Counted from the stretch's first letter, positions 1 to 10,273 are shown. The stretch is 64,000 bases of DNA from Congeria kusceri (GCA_027627225.1 CM051029.1:12808023-12872022); one strand, 5' to 3'. Translations and numbers: made by a program. The notes: generated from the sequence alone by a model not told the origin.

Positions 1-2424
1 CTGTAATCCGAGCAAGTCTTGCTTAAGACATTGTTGAAAAGTAGAAGTCGACGACTAGATGTGAAATAAAATGAATAATTAACTAACTTACTAATTCCGT
101 ACGCTTAGCCTTCCACCATAATTTTTTTTTCAGCTGAATCCTCTCTTGTCAGTGAGAAGATGCTGTCGGCGAGTTGACAGAGCCAACGTTCAGCTAACTC
201 GCCGATTCCCTTCCCTTTCTGAGGTGCATCTAGCCATCAAATCCAATTTTAATCCAATTATTAATAAATAATGTGATCGAGTTCATTGAAACAAACGCTA
301 AATTGAAGAATACGTCAAGGGAATTAAATGTGTGTTTTGTGGTCGATATCGTCAGGATGTCAGGATTCGTCACTCGTTAGATTCGGTCCGATACATTAAA
401 AAGTACGAATGGTGCCCAAGCTCACTTTATTTTGTGGAAGTGCTACATGTAATAACTTTAAGTAAAAATTACAAAGCGCAAAGTTAATTACGCTGAGCGT
501 TTTCAAAATGGCGTCAAAAAACTTTAGCTAATCTTAAATCATGATTGTGTGAATCTCGTAGTGGTCGCTTTGCTCCATATTGGCCGCGTTCTATCCGTAT
601 TGGCCGAGTTTTGAAATGTATTTATAAAGTTTTGAATATTTAACTGACAATATTCTCGTTTAATATTATAAAGTCAATAAATAATTCATGTGAGCACAAA
701 GCATTTGTTATGACTTTGTTTATATTAAGCATAACAGTCGGTCAAGGTGATATTAAGAAAAGATATGTATTATTTCTCATCGTGTAGTCTCGTCACTGTT
801 GTTTCATTTATATGTGCATATGAATTAAACGCATGCACATGGTTATTGACGTGGCTTTATTTCGGCATTGGTTTTTAGCAGTCCTATGAACATACTTGTT
901 CCACTTGAAAATACGGCGATAATGTATGTATAAATCGACAAATAGACCCGAAGTAAACTCATCCATCTCAGACCATACACGCATCCATCTCAGACCATAC
1001 ACACACCCATCTTAAACCATACACACATCCATTTTAGACTATGCACACATCCATCCAAAATCATACGCACGTCCATCTTCGACAACACACGCTCATTCAT
1101 ACACAACCATACACGCATCCATCTCAGACTACACACAGATCTATGTAAGATCATACACACATCAACCTTAGACCATAGACACATCCATTTCAGACCATAC
1201 ACAAATCACTCTGACCATTATTATACACGGGTCTACCTGGAAATATACACACATAAGTGCGGAAATTAAACTTACTTTTGGCATAAACAAACCCAGAAAA
1301 TTACATGTGAAATAATGTTCACGTCCTTCTTATATGTAACTAACTAGTTCGTAAAACTATTGCATTAGATTGCACATACCTGCATGGAATGTTTTTCAAA
1401 AAAGGTGTCATAGTGACCAATACACTAGGCTGCCAGCCATTAAGATTATTGTTTCTAATACTAAAAGTTGCTATGTTTTGTTGTCAAGCTACGTTTGTGA
1501 ATTTTTTTTTATTCATATACCATAGGGCTTTAGAATCATGACAGAATACGGGCACTTGCCACCAAAAAGCTTTTAAACACTCGTTTAAATACACTTACCA
1601 CCAACTCTCGACAATATCAATATCCACACAAATATCAAGAGGAACATCGTCTCTGTTTATTCCCAAAATAGTTCCGAAACACATTTCATTTTATGACAAA
1701 TCGAAATATATTGGAAATGCGAGCTTTGTTTATATTGTCTATAAATTTTACATGTATTATTATTTACTCGTACACCGTAAACTGTTTGCATGTACATCAA
1801 CGAAACTAACACTATGTTATTTCAATGACATACCTGTGTGTAAGCTGTTTTTTATGAAATTAAACTTCCGCATGTTTTAAGTGCTCCCTATCAGAGTGTT
1901 AACCTTGCAATTTAAACGTGCTCATTCTAAAACAGTTGGTTTACTATATGTATATATATTAGAGGGCAAATGTATTGTATCAGTTTCAGTTTATTGGAAT
2001 GCGTGATATATTAGATATTTGCATAATTGTATCAGTGTATTTGTAATAATATTTTTATTCATGCATTTACACATAATATGTTTGTATATATCCGTTTATT
2101 GGAACATTTGTCAATCAATATTACGTTGAAGCTAACCAGAGGGTTTATATAAACACAATCCTTAATTCATCCACAAAACCCCCTTTAGCTCGAATGAAAT
2201 ATTGAAATTTCAACGGCAAAATAAGTCAGTTAGACCCATGCTAAACATCCGTTAACAAAATAGTAACCGAAAGATTAACGAATTGCATGTGTTTATTTAT
2301 TTCTCTACAATCACCACAGTGTATAAGCGTACATTGAGCTAAACCGGAAGTTGCTGATCTGTACGCCGATGATAAGTTAGTTGCAAATAGGAGAAAACGC
2401 AGTTAGTGACACAATTGTTGATAT
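1..2424. other. Non-coding flank
   Basis: I see no convincing exon here. The stretch is AT-rich, with short T tracts, and carries one minisatellite (listed separately). The open frames on the minus strand at about 808-1202 are produced by the minisatellite and resemble no known protein. The retrotransposon begins at 2425. Confidence 0.6.
960..1205. repeat. 22-24 bp minisatellite
   Basis: Imperfect tandem copies of a unit like catccatctcagaccatacac occur about ten times, with substitutions and one-to-two-base length changes between copies. The repeat keeps frames open on the minus strand by chance. Nothing suggests coding use. Confidence 0.8.
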
Positions 2425-2591
2425 ATATAATTTTCCTAGTTTGAGCGTAGCGAATTAGAGGAAAATTGATTTCCATTGCATATGAAAGTCTCCGGTAGGG
2501 GGCGCTCAGTGTATTGTGTTGGCGGCAATTATGCTCGTGGAATAGCCATTCGGCTTTGCGTAACTGACCAGCGAACACGTTAATTTTCGTT
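2425..2591 (+). repeat. Split direct repeat A1
   Basis: 167 bp, matched without visible difference at 7088-7254. Near its start attttcct and aggaaaat form a short terminal hairpin. It contains ccggtagggggcgct at 2492-2506, a CTCF-like motif discussed under findings. Confidence 0.9.
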
Positions 2592-2620
2592 GTCAACGCT
2601 CACATGTGTATTTGAAAAAC

Positions 2621-3331
2621 ATGGCTGAGGAAAATTCAAATGGCGACATACACGCCAAATTAAATTTACTTTTTAGTGAATTTCAAAACATGAAAGAAGA
2701 GTTTAGGGGGTCGGCTTTAAGTGCACAAGAGGAGGTGAAACGGTACAAGAAAGAAAAGGACGTTACGTGGCGTTTTAAAGGTAACAGAGTGCAGTTCGAC
2801 TTCAATGAAGACATTGCTGACAGTCTCAAACATATAGACTGGAGCATTGAGCATGGCAAAAAGGACTATTGCCGTGAGTTGGTAGAGGAGACGTTAACCA
2901 AGATAAAGAAACGCAACAAACTGATACGCATAGCAGACTCGTCCGAGGGCGGCTGGGACACAGTGAAGCTGTACGAGTCCAACCCTGTGGCCAGCGATAG
3001 CGAGGACGAGGCAAAGATCACCCGGGCTGAGAATAAAGCAGTAAAGAAGAAGAAAAACGCACTGAAAGGCAAGTCGTCTCTGATGACGTCATCAGAGAAG
3101 CGTTTCCACCCGTATACTGCTGCTCCCGGGCGGGGGCTCTATGGTGGTGGTCGCGGTGGTCTTTTTCGAGGCAGCAGACCATTCAACAGCGGCGGACCCA
3201 GCAATGCGAGGGCGATCGGTCCCGGAAGTTGTTTTGCCTGCGGAGAATTCTCGCACTTCCGGCGAGACTGCCCATACGTCCCGAGAGGTCAAAACACCCA
3301 GACATCCACTTCCGGTTCCGGATCCAAGTAG
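2621..3331 (+). CDS. gag: Gag-like protein with zinc knuckle (retrotransposon)
   Basis: A 236-residue protein if started at the ATG of MAEENSN; the frame opens five codons earlier without a better ATG. The N-terminal half is charged and helical-looking. The middle is acidic (SDSEDE) then lysine-rich. An RG/GGR-rich, RNA-binding-like stretch follows around residues 160-195. Near residues 204-217 there is a CCHC zinc knuckle of the form C-x2-C-x4-H-x4-C (CFACGEFSHFRRDC). This is the nucleic-acid-binding part typical of Gag in PAT-like elements. The pol frame overlaps its last ~190 bp in another frame, so pol is probably made by frameshifting or reinitiation. No defect is visible. Confidence 0.85.
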   Translation: MAEENSNGDIHAKLNLLFSEFQNMKEEFRGSALSAQEEVKRYKKEKDVTWRFKGNRVQFDFNEDIADSLKHIDWSIEHGKKDYCRELVEETLTKIKKRNKLIRIADSSEGGWDTVKLYESNPVASDSEDEAKITRAENKAVKKKKNALKGKSSLMTSSEKRFHPYTAAPGRGLYGGGRGGLFRGSRPFNSGGPSNARAIGPGSCFACGEFSHFRRDCPYVPRGQNTQTSTSGSGSK

Positions 3332-4268
3332 CAGTTCCAAGCGCGAGCAGTCAGAGACATTGAAAGATGAGTATACTTATGATTATACTAAATTTACCAA
3401 AGACTATTTCGAATATGAGCAAGGCGACAAAGACATTCTTGTGCGGGGACGACTACGCGAAAATATCATTTTTTGGGAAAGTATCGGTGCAAATGTTTAT
3501 GTTCTCGATGTTATTAAATCCGGTTATACAATCTCATTTTATACAAAGCCACCAAGGCAGTTTTTGAACAATAATAGATCTGCCCTCAGTAATACTGAGT
3601 TTGTGTCTGAGGCAATTCAAAATTTGTTAGACCGCAAATTAATTGAAACCTGCGTTGAACCGCCACACGTTGTTAATCCGTTGACTGTTTCAGAAAAAAG
3701 TAACGGAAAAAAGAGACTTATTTTAGATTTAAGAGCCGTAAACAAACATTTATACAAACAAAGCGTCAAATTTGATGATCTTAAAGTTGCTTTGTCATTT
3801 TTGAAACAAGGATTCTTCATTGTGAAATTTGACATTGCAAGCGCTTATCACTTTATTGAAATTTTCAACCCACATTGCGATTTTCTAGGATTTTCTTGGA
3901 AGGGGACGGACAGTCAGGTCCGCTACTTCCGGTTTCTAGTACTTCCGTTTGGAATAAGTAGTGCTTGTTGGATTTTTACCAAGATTTGTCGCCCTTTGAT
4001 CAAGAAATGGCGTAGCGAGGGTAAAGCTGTACTTATGTTTCTTGACGACGGATTCGGTTGTTCAGATTCATACCAAAACACCTTGCTTTTAGGCAATCAA
4101 GTGAAACAGATTTACTCAATTCAGGTTTTATTCCAAAAGCAGACAAATGCATTTGGATTCCAGTCCAAGTCATGCAGTTTTTGGGAGCTGTGCTCGATTC
4201 CTTTAAGGGTGAGATTCAGATTGCCGAGCATAGGACAGGTAAGGCTTTATGTACATGCTCTTCATTGA
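3141..4268 (+). CDS. pol: Pol part 1: DIRS-type reverse transcriptase, frameshifted
   Basis: Encodes the reverse transcriptase that copies the element's RNA. Visible motifs in order: RLILDLRAVNKHL (motif 2), KFDIASAYH (motif A, first catalytic Asp), LPFGISSACWIFTK (motif B) and MFLDDG at 4035-4052 (motif C, the DD catalytic pair). Real homology starts near YDYTKFTKDYF; the upstream part overlaps gag and is unlikely to be a true N-terminus. About 17 codons after the DD pair, near 4095-4110, the reading sense jumps to the frame of the next entry, so the last ~55 codons of this frame are nonsense. A one-base loss explains this best. No classical slippery heptamer is present. Confidence 0.88.
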   Translation: MVVVAVVFFEAADHSTAADPAMRGRSVPEVVLPAENSRTSGETAHTSREVKTPRHPLPVPDPSSSSKREQSETLKDEYTYDYTKFTKDYFEYEQGDKDILVRGRLRENIIFWESIGANVYVLDVIKSGYTISFYTKPPRQFLNNNRSALSNTEFVSEAIQNLLDRKLIETCVEPPHVVNPLTVSEKSNGKKRLILDLRAVNKHLYKQSVKFDDLKVALSFLKQGFFIVKFDIASAYHFIEIFNPHCDFLGFSWKGTDSQVRYFRFLVLPFGISSACWIFTKICRPLIKKWRSEGKAVLMFLDDGFGCSDSYQNTLLLGNQVKQIYSIQVLFQKQTNAFGFQSKSCSFWELCSIPLRVRFRLPSIGQVRLYVHALH

Positions 4269-5347
4269 TTGAACAATCTACATTACTTAGAGCTATTCCC
4301 GTGAGAAAAATAGCCTGTTTTGTGGGTGAAATCATATCAATGTCAATTGTTATTGGAAACATCGCTCAAATCAAGACCAGGTATTTGAGTTTTGATACCA
4401 ATTTAGCCAGTTCCTGGTATTCTAAGATAAGAATAACAGAACAAAGTGTTAATGAACTTCAGTTCTGGCAGGCAAATCTTTCCCAATTGAATAAGAGGGA
4501 CATCTTTGAATCACATAAATGTTCCAAGGTTGTGTACTCTGACGCTAGTCACGCAGGTTACGGTGGTTATGTAGTGGACGCGATCAACGGCGTATCGCAT
4601 GGAATGTGGTCGCCTGAAGAAGCACAAATGTCTTCCACATGGAGGGAATTAACAGCTGTGTTCAGAATACTGTGTTCCCTCAAACACTTACTTGTTCATC
4701 AGAGCATTAAATGGTTCTCTGATAATCAGTCTGTTGTGACCATTGTTAAAAAAGGTTCCAGAAAAAGATATCTGCAAGATTTGGCAATTGATATTTTTAA
4801 TTTATGTTTAGCCAGTAACATTGTTTTAGAGGTTGAATGGGTCCCTCGAACCGACAACGAACGGGCAGATTATCTGTCAAAGATAGAGGACAGGGATGAT
4901 TGGGGGACATCAAACGAGCTATTGGCATTGATAGTCGAAAGGTTTGGCCTGCCGACGATGGATTGGTTTGCATCGCATTACAACAGAAAGTTAGGGCGAT
5001 TTTATTCAAGATTTTGGAACCCTGGTTCGGAAGGTATAGATGCATTTACTGCTAGATGGTCATTTGAGTTAGGATTATTTGTGCCTCCAATTTCTGTCAT
5101 ATCAAGAGTTGTGAACAAAATGATGGTTGATAGAGCACGCGGTGTATTAGTTATACCGCAATGGACCTCGGCGGTCTTTTGGCCATTGTTATGTCCGAAC
5201 GGACATTTTATTCCTCAAGTATTGGATGTTATTCATCTGCCTTCCGAGAGGCGATTTTATGTACCATGTAAAAGTGGAAAGGGTATGTTTGGCAACGTAA
5301 ATTTGAAATTCGACATGCTTGCTTGTTACATGGATTTCAGGAAGTGA
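4058..5347 (+). CDS. pol: Pol part 2: end of RT, RNase H, methyltransferase-like segment
   Basis: Continues pol in the frame one base back; meaningful sequence starts near 4106 (DLLNSGFIPKADKCIW, the RT connection). The RNase H domain shows its acidic residues in YSDASHAGYGG, STWREL, WFSDNQS and NERADYLSK, so all four catalytic positions look intact. Next comes the segment that in DIRS and PAT elements is described as a Dam-like methyltransferase (DWFASHYN, SRFWNPGSEGIDAF, VPP, GVLVIPQW). The NPPF/DPPY catalytic signature is replaced here by VPPI, so methyltransferase activity is doubtful. A donor-like gtaaat at 5297 would let this frame be spliced in phase 0 to the recombinase exon; otherwise it ends with a stop at 5345-5347. 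Confidence 0.87.
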   Translation: MFRFIPKHLAFRQSSETDLLNSGFIPKADKCIWIPVQVMQFLGAVLDSFKGEIQIAEHRTGKALCTCSSLIEQSTLLRAIPVRKIACFVGEIISMSIVIGNIAQIKTRYLSFDTNLASSWYSKIRITEQSVNELQFWQANLSQLNKRDIFESHKCSKVVYSDASHAGYGGYVVDAINGVSHGMWSPEEAQMSSTWRELTAVFRILCSLKHLLVHQSIKWFSDNQSVVTIVKKGSRKRYLQDLAIDIFNLCLASNIVLEVEWVPRTDNERADYLSKIEDRDDWGTSNELLALIVERFGLPTMDWFASHYNRKLGRFYSRFWNPGSEGIDAFTARWSFELGLFVPPISVISRVVNKMMVDRARGVLVIPQWTSAVFWPLLCPNGHFIPQVLDVIHLPSERRFYVPCKSGKGMFGNVNLKFDMLACYMDFRK

Positions 5348-5922
5348 ATAGGTTGTGACATAATCATACTGCAGTGTAGGGACGCATGTTTTTCTACTTC
5401 ATCTAGCCGAGAGGCTATCAAGACGCTTGTCAGACAATGACGCTTGTCATTGATTAATCTCATTAAGATGCTTGACATTGATTAAACCTCATCAAGACGC
5501 TTGTCTGTGATCAAATATCATTTAGATGCTTGTTTGTGATTAAATATCATTAAGACGCTTGTCTCTCATTACATGTCATCAAGACGCCTGTCGTTGATTA
5601 ATGACCATCAAGACGCTTGTCTGTAGTTAAAGATCATTAGGACGCTTGTCTGAGAATGATCTGTATTTGATGATGTATTTCGGTATTTAGCCAATTTAGA
5701 GTTGTCCGTTTGAGAGTGAAATGGATATGTTATATTTATTATGTATTTATCATTGATTAAAGATCATTAAGCCGCCTGACTTCTGAGAATGACCAGTATT
5801 TGATAATGTTCTTTTTTGGTATATACTGAAAAAGAGTTTTTCTAATAGTAATAGTAAAAGAGAATGTGTATTATTTTTATTCTAATTCATTTTTTTTTGC
5901 CTTTTTACATATGTTTTTTCAG
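5297..5922 (+). other. Candidate intron between pol and recombinase
   Basis: The recombinase frame becomes meaningful exactly after a polypyrimidine tract and cag at 5920-5922 (tatgttttttcag). The preceding codons read as low-complexity FFFAFL. A gtaaat donor at 5297 joins in phase 0. The interval carries a 31-bp minisatellite. Introns have been reported in some DIRS-like elements. The acceptor is well supported by sequence; the donor is one of several options. Confidence 0.5.
5412..5665. repeat. ~31-bp minisatellite inside the retrotransposon
   Basis: About eight imperfect copies of a unit like catcaagacgcttgtctgtg followed by attaaat. A weaker relic continues at about 5755-5795. It separates pol from the recombinase and lies inside the candidate intron. 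Confidence 0.85.
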
Positions 5923-6912
5923 ATCCATGCGGATGAAATTGAGGCTTTACCGGAGGTCTTGGCGGACAGGGTGGAGCTGCTCCCGAGCATCTTGCGCAAA
6001 TCCAGAGCAGACAGTACCTGTTCCAAATATGAAAGTGCATTTATTCGATGGAGAAATTGGGCTTTGTGCAATCAGTTGGGGAGTAGTGATATTTTGCCCG
6101 CTAAGGCTTTTCCGGTGGCGTTATATTTAGTGTCTCTTTTTCAAAGTGCTAAAACCCCGGCACCAGTTATATCTGCATTTTATGGGATTAAATGGATGCA
6201 TGAGTTATATGGTTTAGTTTCTCCCACTGATTCTAAAATAGTAGCTAATGTTTTAGAGGCAGCAAAAAGAACTTTGGCAACCCAAACTAATAAAAAGGAA
6301 CCCATAACGGTGGAAATTTTATTAGCTATGTACAAACGTATATACAACGATAAAGATTTAATGTCTCAAAGAATTATTGCCGCCAGTTTACTAGGTTATG
6401 CGGGGTTTATGCGCAGTGCAGAATTATTACAAATAAAAGTATCCGACATTGTGTTCGAGGATACATATATTTTAGTTTTTGTTCAGTCGAGTAAAACTGA
6501 CAAGTATAGAGATGGATCATGGATACCAATCGCAAAATCAGGAACTGTTTTGTGCCCTTACGTAAATTTACAGAAGTACATTGAATGGGCAAATCTGAAT
6601 GGAGACGATTACCTTTTTTGCAATTTGTCTAAGACTAAATCTGGTTTTAAACCAAGAAAACTGAACAAACCTATGTCTTATACAACTTTACGCGAGCAGT
6701 TTATTAAGGCTTTTCAACCGCATGTACCAGATATTTCTAGCTTTGGTCTGCACTCCTTAAGATCAGGAGGAGCTACATCTGCTGCAAACAGTGGTGTAAG
6801 AGACAGACTGTTTAAAAGACATGGTCGGTGGATTAGCGAAAGAGCAAAAGACGGCTATGTGAAAGATGACATTAATTCTAGACTGATTGTCTCTAAATCA
6901 CTTGGTTTATAA
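5923..6912 (+). CDS. Tyrosine recombinase (YR) of the retrotransposon
   Basis: Integrates the circular DNA intermediate by strand exchange through a covalent phosphotyrosine. From the acceptor at 5923 about 329 residues are open. The catalytic set is complete: Arg in YAGFMRSAELLQI, Lys in SSKTDKYRDG, the HxxR box in GLHSLRSGGATS, the GRW box in FKRHGRWIS, and the nucleophilic Tyr in DGYVKDD. The N-terminal part (LPSILRKSRADSTCSKYES) matches a core-binding SAM-like region. A short ATG-initiated frame begins at 5866, but its first 19 codons are the intron's pyrimidine tract, so a spliced start is preferred. No stop or frameshift is visible, unlike in the reverse transcriptase. Confidence 0.9.
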   Translation: MHADEIEALPEVLADRVELLPSILRKSRADSTCSKYESAFIRWRNWALCNQLGSSDILPAKAFPVALYLVSLFQSAKTPAPVISAFYGIKWMHELYGLVSPTDSKIVANVLEAAKRTLATQTNKKEPITVEILLAMYKRIYNDKDLMSQRIIAASLLGYAGFMRSAELLQIKVSDIVFEDTYILVFVQSSKTDKYRDGSWIPIAKSGTVLCPYVNLQKYIEWANLNGDDYLFCNLSKTKSGFKPRKLNKPMSYTTLREQFIKAFQPHVPDISSFGLHSLRSGGATSAANSGVRDRLFKRHGRWISERAKDGYVKDDINSRLIVSKSLGL

Positions 6913-6989
6913 ATGTGCATTTTGTTTTGTTATTAGAAAACTTGTCAATCAATTTTTTTTTTTTTTCTAGATTTGCCCGAACTTTTCGT

Positions 6990-7087
6990 CCATCTGGTCA
7001 TACGCATCGGTACCAAAATACAAGCTGTATTTTCAATTTATTTCGTTGTTGAGTTGTTTATTTAGGAGACGTAAAGGGTCTATGGAA
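6990..7087 (+). repeat. Split direct repeat B1
   Basis: 98 bp, repeated at 7429-7526 with about one difference (gcatcggtacc against gcataggtacc). It abuts A2 directly, as expected for the B1-A2 junction of split-direct-repeat elements. Confidence 0.9.
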
Positions 7088-7254
7088 ATATAATTTTCCT
7101 AGTTTGAGCGTAGCGAATTAGAGGAAAATTGATTTCCATTGCATATGAAAGTCTCCGGTAGGGGGCGCTCAGTGTATTGTGTTGGCGGCAATTATGCTCG
7201 TGGAATAGCCATTCGGCTTTGCGTAACTGACCAGCGAACACGTTAATTTTCGTT
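7088..7254 (+). repeat. Split direct repeat A2
   Basis: Second copy of A1, 167 bp with no difference visible by eye. It carries the same CTCF-like motif at 7155-7169. Confidence 0.9.
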
Positions 7255-7428
7255 ATATTTTATTTAAGACATAAAATATTGACAAGTTTTCTCTTGAAAA
7301 TGACTATCTGCAGGAATATATGCTGTTGCTGTGTAATCTATACGAGCGCTAGTTCATATCATGTTTTATAAAATCGGCATCAAAATGTGAATTGTGCATG
7401 CTTGTATTCGTCATACGTAATAACTGTG

Positions 7429-7526
7429 CCATCTGGTCATACGCATAGGTACCAAAATACAAGCTGTATTTTCAATTTATTTCGTTGTTGAGTTGTTTAT
7501 TTAGGAGACGTAAAGGGTCTATGGAA
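7429..7526 (+). repeat. Split direct repeat B2 (element end)
   Basis: Second copy of B1 and the right end of the element. About 174 bp of unique DNA separates A2 from B2. No target-site duplication is seen, as expected for integration by a tyrosine recombinase. Confidence 0.88.
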
Positions 7527-10076
7527 TATCTTTTACTTTAGGGCTCAATGTTTCACGATTTAAACGTTTACGTTAATTATTGTCCTATTTGTCCACATGT
7601 ATATGTTGTGGTTTGTGTGGAAATTGTGTTTTCGTTGAGAAATCGGTAGTTGATCAATTCAAATTATGTTGAAACGATCGAACAATTTTGATTTAATGTC
7701 CATGTAATACTTTGGATTTCGCATAAATGTGTAAACATGTGTGTTGACATGTGTGTGCGACTGTACGCAATCATCAGTTGCGCGCTTGAAATACAATTAT
7801 GTACGCTTAGTTGCGATTAGCGATCGACACAAATTCAAGAAATGTTCGATCTTCCTTGATAATTATTATGTAATTGACTGTGTCAATTCATGGTGACATA
7901 TCGATATTTATTATACATTTTTGCTAAATAGGAATCGCGCGTGTATTTCCGTACGTCCGAGTGTGTGTACGTCTCTAAGAATGTTTAAAACTCACGTTAA
8001 ACTATTCAAACAATATATCTTATTGAAACAATGCACAGTTATTTATATTCAGTGACGCATTTCACATGCAAACCACAGTCTAACCTGTCTTCCGAGACCA
8101 CCCGTGGTGATTCTTAAATGTGTTATATTAACACAGGTGGTCACTTAATGCAGTGTGACTGGCACAGACAGCTGGTCGTTTATTGTACATTTGTGTATGT
8201 GATGTACCTTAGTTATCATGCTAAATCATATACTCATACATTTTGTATGTTCATAAAGAATACAGGAAGAATACATGAAATTTTGAAGATATATGTTTTA
8301 TTGACTTCTTAATTTAATTTAATTTTTTATTACAGATTTAGACTTTCTTTGCATTCCAATTTCAGAGTATAATATCGCATATGAGACTATTTCAGGGACT
8401 GTATTCAGGAATGTATTGGACGCAATAACTGCACGAATATAATATTATCACATTTATTTTATTAGTGCAATTTGATAATTATGTACAATAATCGTATTTA
8501 TAAACTGGTAAAAAATCGCAAGAATTGTTGGATGCACATAAAAATATCATATGATAAAATATGAAATATTCACACAATTATAATACCAGTATATGAAATA
8601 TCAACATTTGTTTGAAAGTTGCAAATCGCTGAGGGTAGACTGAACGTTGTTCTGGATATTTCTTTCCAAACGAACGTTTCTGAAAATTGAAATTAGCTGG
8701 TTGATTTGGTACATTTATATTCAATGACAATAACAGAATGGGACATGAATTCAGTTGTCTTGACATTCGAGGCTAAGATTTGAGTTATAGCTCTTATAGA
8801 AATATTAAAATCTTTAGCGTGTATGAAAAATCATCTTTTAAAATTACCGACAAAGATGTTTTCTGTATATTGTTTATAACAATTACCGTCTACCTTAAAA
8901 AGTGGCCTCTACGAGAAACATTCAGGCACTAATCTGCACCAATAATTGTCAATGTCATGATGTATGACACATGGGCCGTTGATTGCCACGGATTAAGGGT
9001 CAGCATGATGGATGGTCATGTAATTGACCACGTAGAATAGCGACCGACTTTAAACAATAGAGGAGGCGCGATTTTCCAATTTCCGAGAAGGGGCGGCGGA
9101 ATTTATACATGAACTGACCTGAACCAGTGTCAATATGTTGTTATATTTACCAAGGTCGCTGTAAGACAAATATAATGATACCATTTACTCGCCTCTTAGC
9201 TACATTGAACCTGTGCAACCTGATAATGCCTGTGGAAATATCCGAATGGTTAATCTGATATCGAAGTGAAATCCATATCATTCATACTTAAAACATCATT
9301 CTGTGCATTTCAGTGCATCTTATATGTTTATGCATGTCAGTTTCTGAAATTTATGCAGCCTTGCACTATTTATGTTTAACTTTTGCCTAAGTCGTATTTT
9401 ATGCATTTAGATCACACATTATTTATAACACATGATTACTTGTTTGACAAGCAGCTAATATATGTAGTGGTTGTTGTAAACAGAATTTTGTTGTAAACAG
9501 AATTACAAGATTCTCCTTCAGTTATAAACGCTAGATCCAGTATAATGATAAACATGTATTCAACATCTCTGCATAATCCGTTGGTATTGAGATATTTTCT
9601 TACTTTCATGAAGATATTGTAGCAGCTTTGCAAAACAATATTGAGCTCCTACTCACATGTTTGTTTTAATGAATCTTATATTGAAAGATTATAATAATAA
9701 ATGTCTTACGTTTTAACCTATAGATCTTCACAAAAGAGCAAACAACAATATAAAACTGAAAAATTAAATTAAATTAACTGCTTTATTCAAATTCGATTTA
9801 AACCTATTCAAAATAAAAACTATGCCAAAAGAAAACAGAAAATTTATTCCGGTTAATACACCGATGTATAATTGCTTTACTAAAGTTCATACCTTAGATA
9901 AAATGTATGTATGTCTAGATTTCAAACTTTTTTTGCAACATATATACAAGAACATTTATTGAAAACAATGCAATGATGGGTATCGCTCTACTCCATAACT
10001 ATACTCATATACGTTATGGTACATGTATATATCGACGGGCAATTAAACAATACATTTAGTTAAACTATGCCATCAT
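7527..10076. other. Non-coding interval
   Basis: No exon recognised. A slightly GC-richer patch at about 9050-9110 (gaggcgcgattttcc, gaaggggcggcgg) stands out but has no open frame. This is the downstream side of the degraded receptor copy, so its old 3' untranslated region could lie near 9700-10076. Confidence 0.5.
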
Positions 10077-10273
10077 TTAAAGAGAAGACAACTTCATATT
10101 AACGTATGTCCGATCATCAGTTGACATCGCAGTTTGTGACCCCATTCTAGATTGCCTGTCTTAAGAAGCATGGTTGTCCCGCGTTGAGCCGTTAGAAGAC
10201 AGGCTCGAATATTCACGGAATTCAAGTTATGCAAGTGTCTCATACTTATTGTCATGGCCAGAGGCTGGAGAGT
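10077..10273 (-). pseudogene. Last tail exon relic with two nonsense codons
   Basis: Aligns with 38960-39162. It opens after an attgcag acceptor and reads DSPASGHDNKYETLA, then TAA at 10227-10229, then LEFREYSSL in the same frame, a second TAA after NHAS, and finally a frame ending in TYVNMKLSSL. The reading frame is kept across the whole exon despite the stops, which suggests the lesions are fairly recent. Confidence 0.85.

Larger units (their letters stand above)
2425..7526 (+). mobile_element. DIRS-order retrotransposon, split direct repeats (PAT/Ngaro type)
   Basis: A 5.1-kb tyrosine-recombinase retrotransposon. Its ends are organised as A1 (2425-2591), coding region, B1 (6990-7087), A2 (7088-7254), B2 (7429-7526). 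This is the split-direct-repeat layout known from PAT-like and Ngaro elements, which replicate through a circular intermediate and integrate with a tyrosine recombinase instead of a DDE integrase. In order it encodes a Gag with a zinc knuckle, reverse transcriptase, RNase H, a methyltransferase-like segment and a tyrosine recombinase. A1 and A2 look identical by eye and B1 and B2 differ at about one base, so the insertion is recent. The methyltransferase-like segment after RNase H favours PAT-like over Ngaro, which normally lacks it. One frameshift in reverse transcriptase makes this copy probably non-autonomous. Confidence 0.92.

Noticed and set aside
4095..4110. Programmed -1 frameshift in pol
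   Set aside because: No slippery heptamer or obvious pseudoknot, and the shift falls inside the RT domain, where a mutation is the simpler explanation.
5412..5665. CRISPR-like array
   Set aside because: Repeats are imperfect with no unique spacers, and the genome is eukaryotic; it is a minisatellite.
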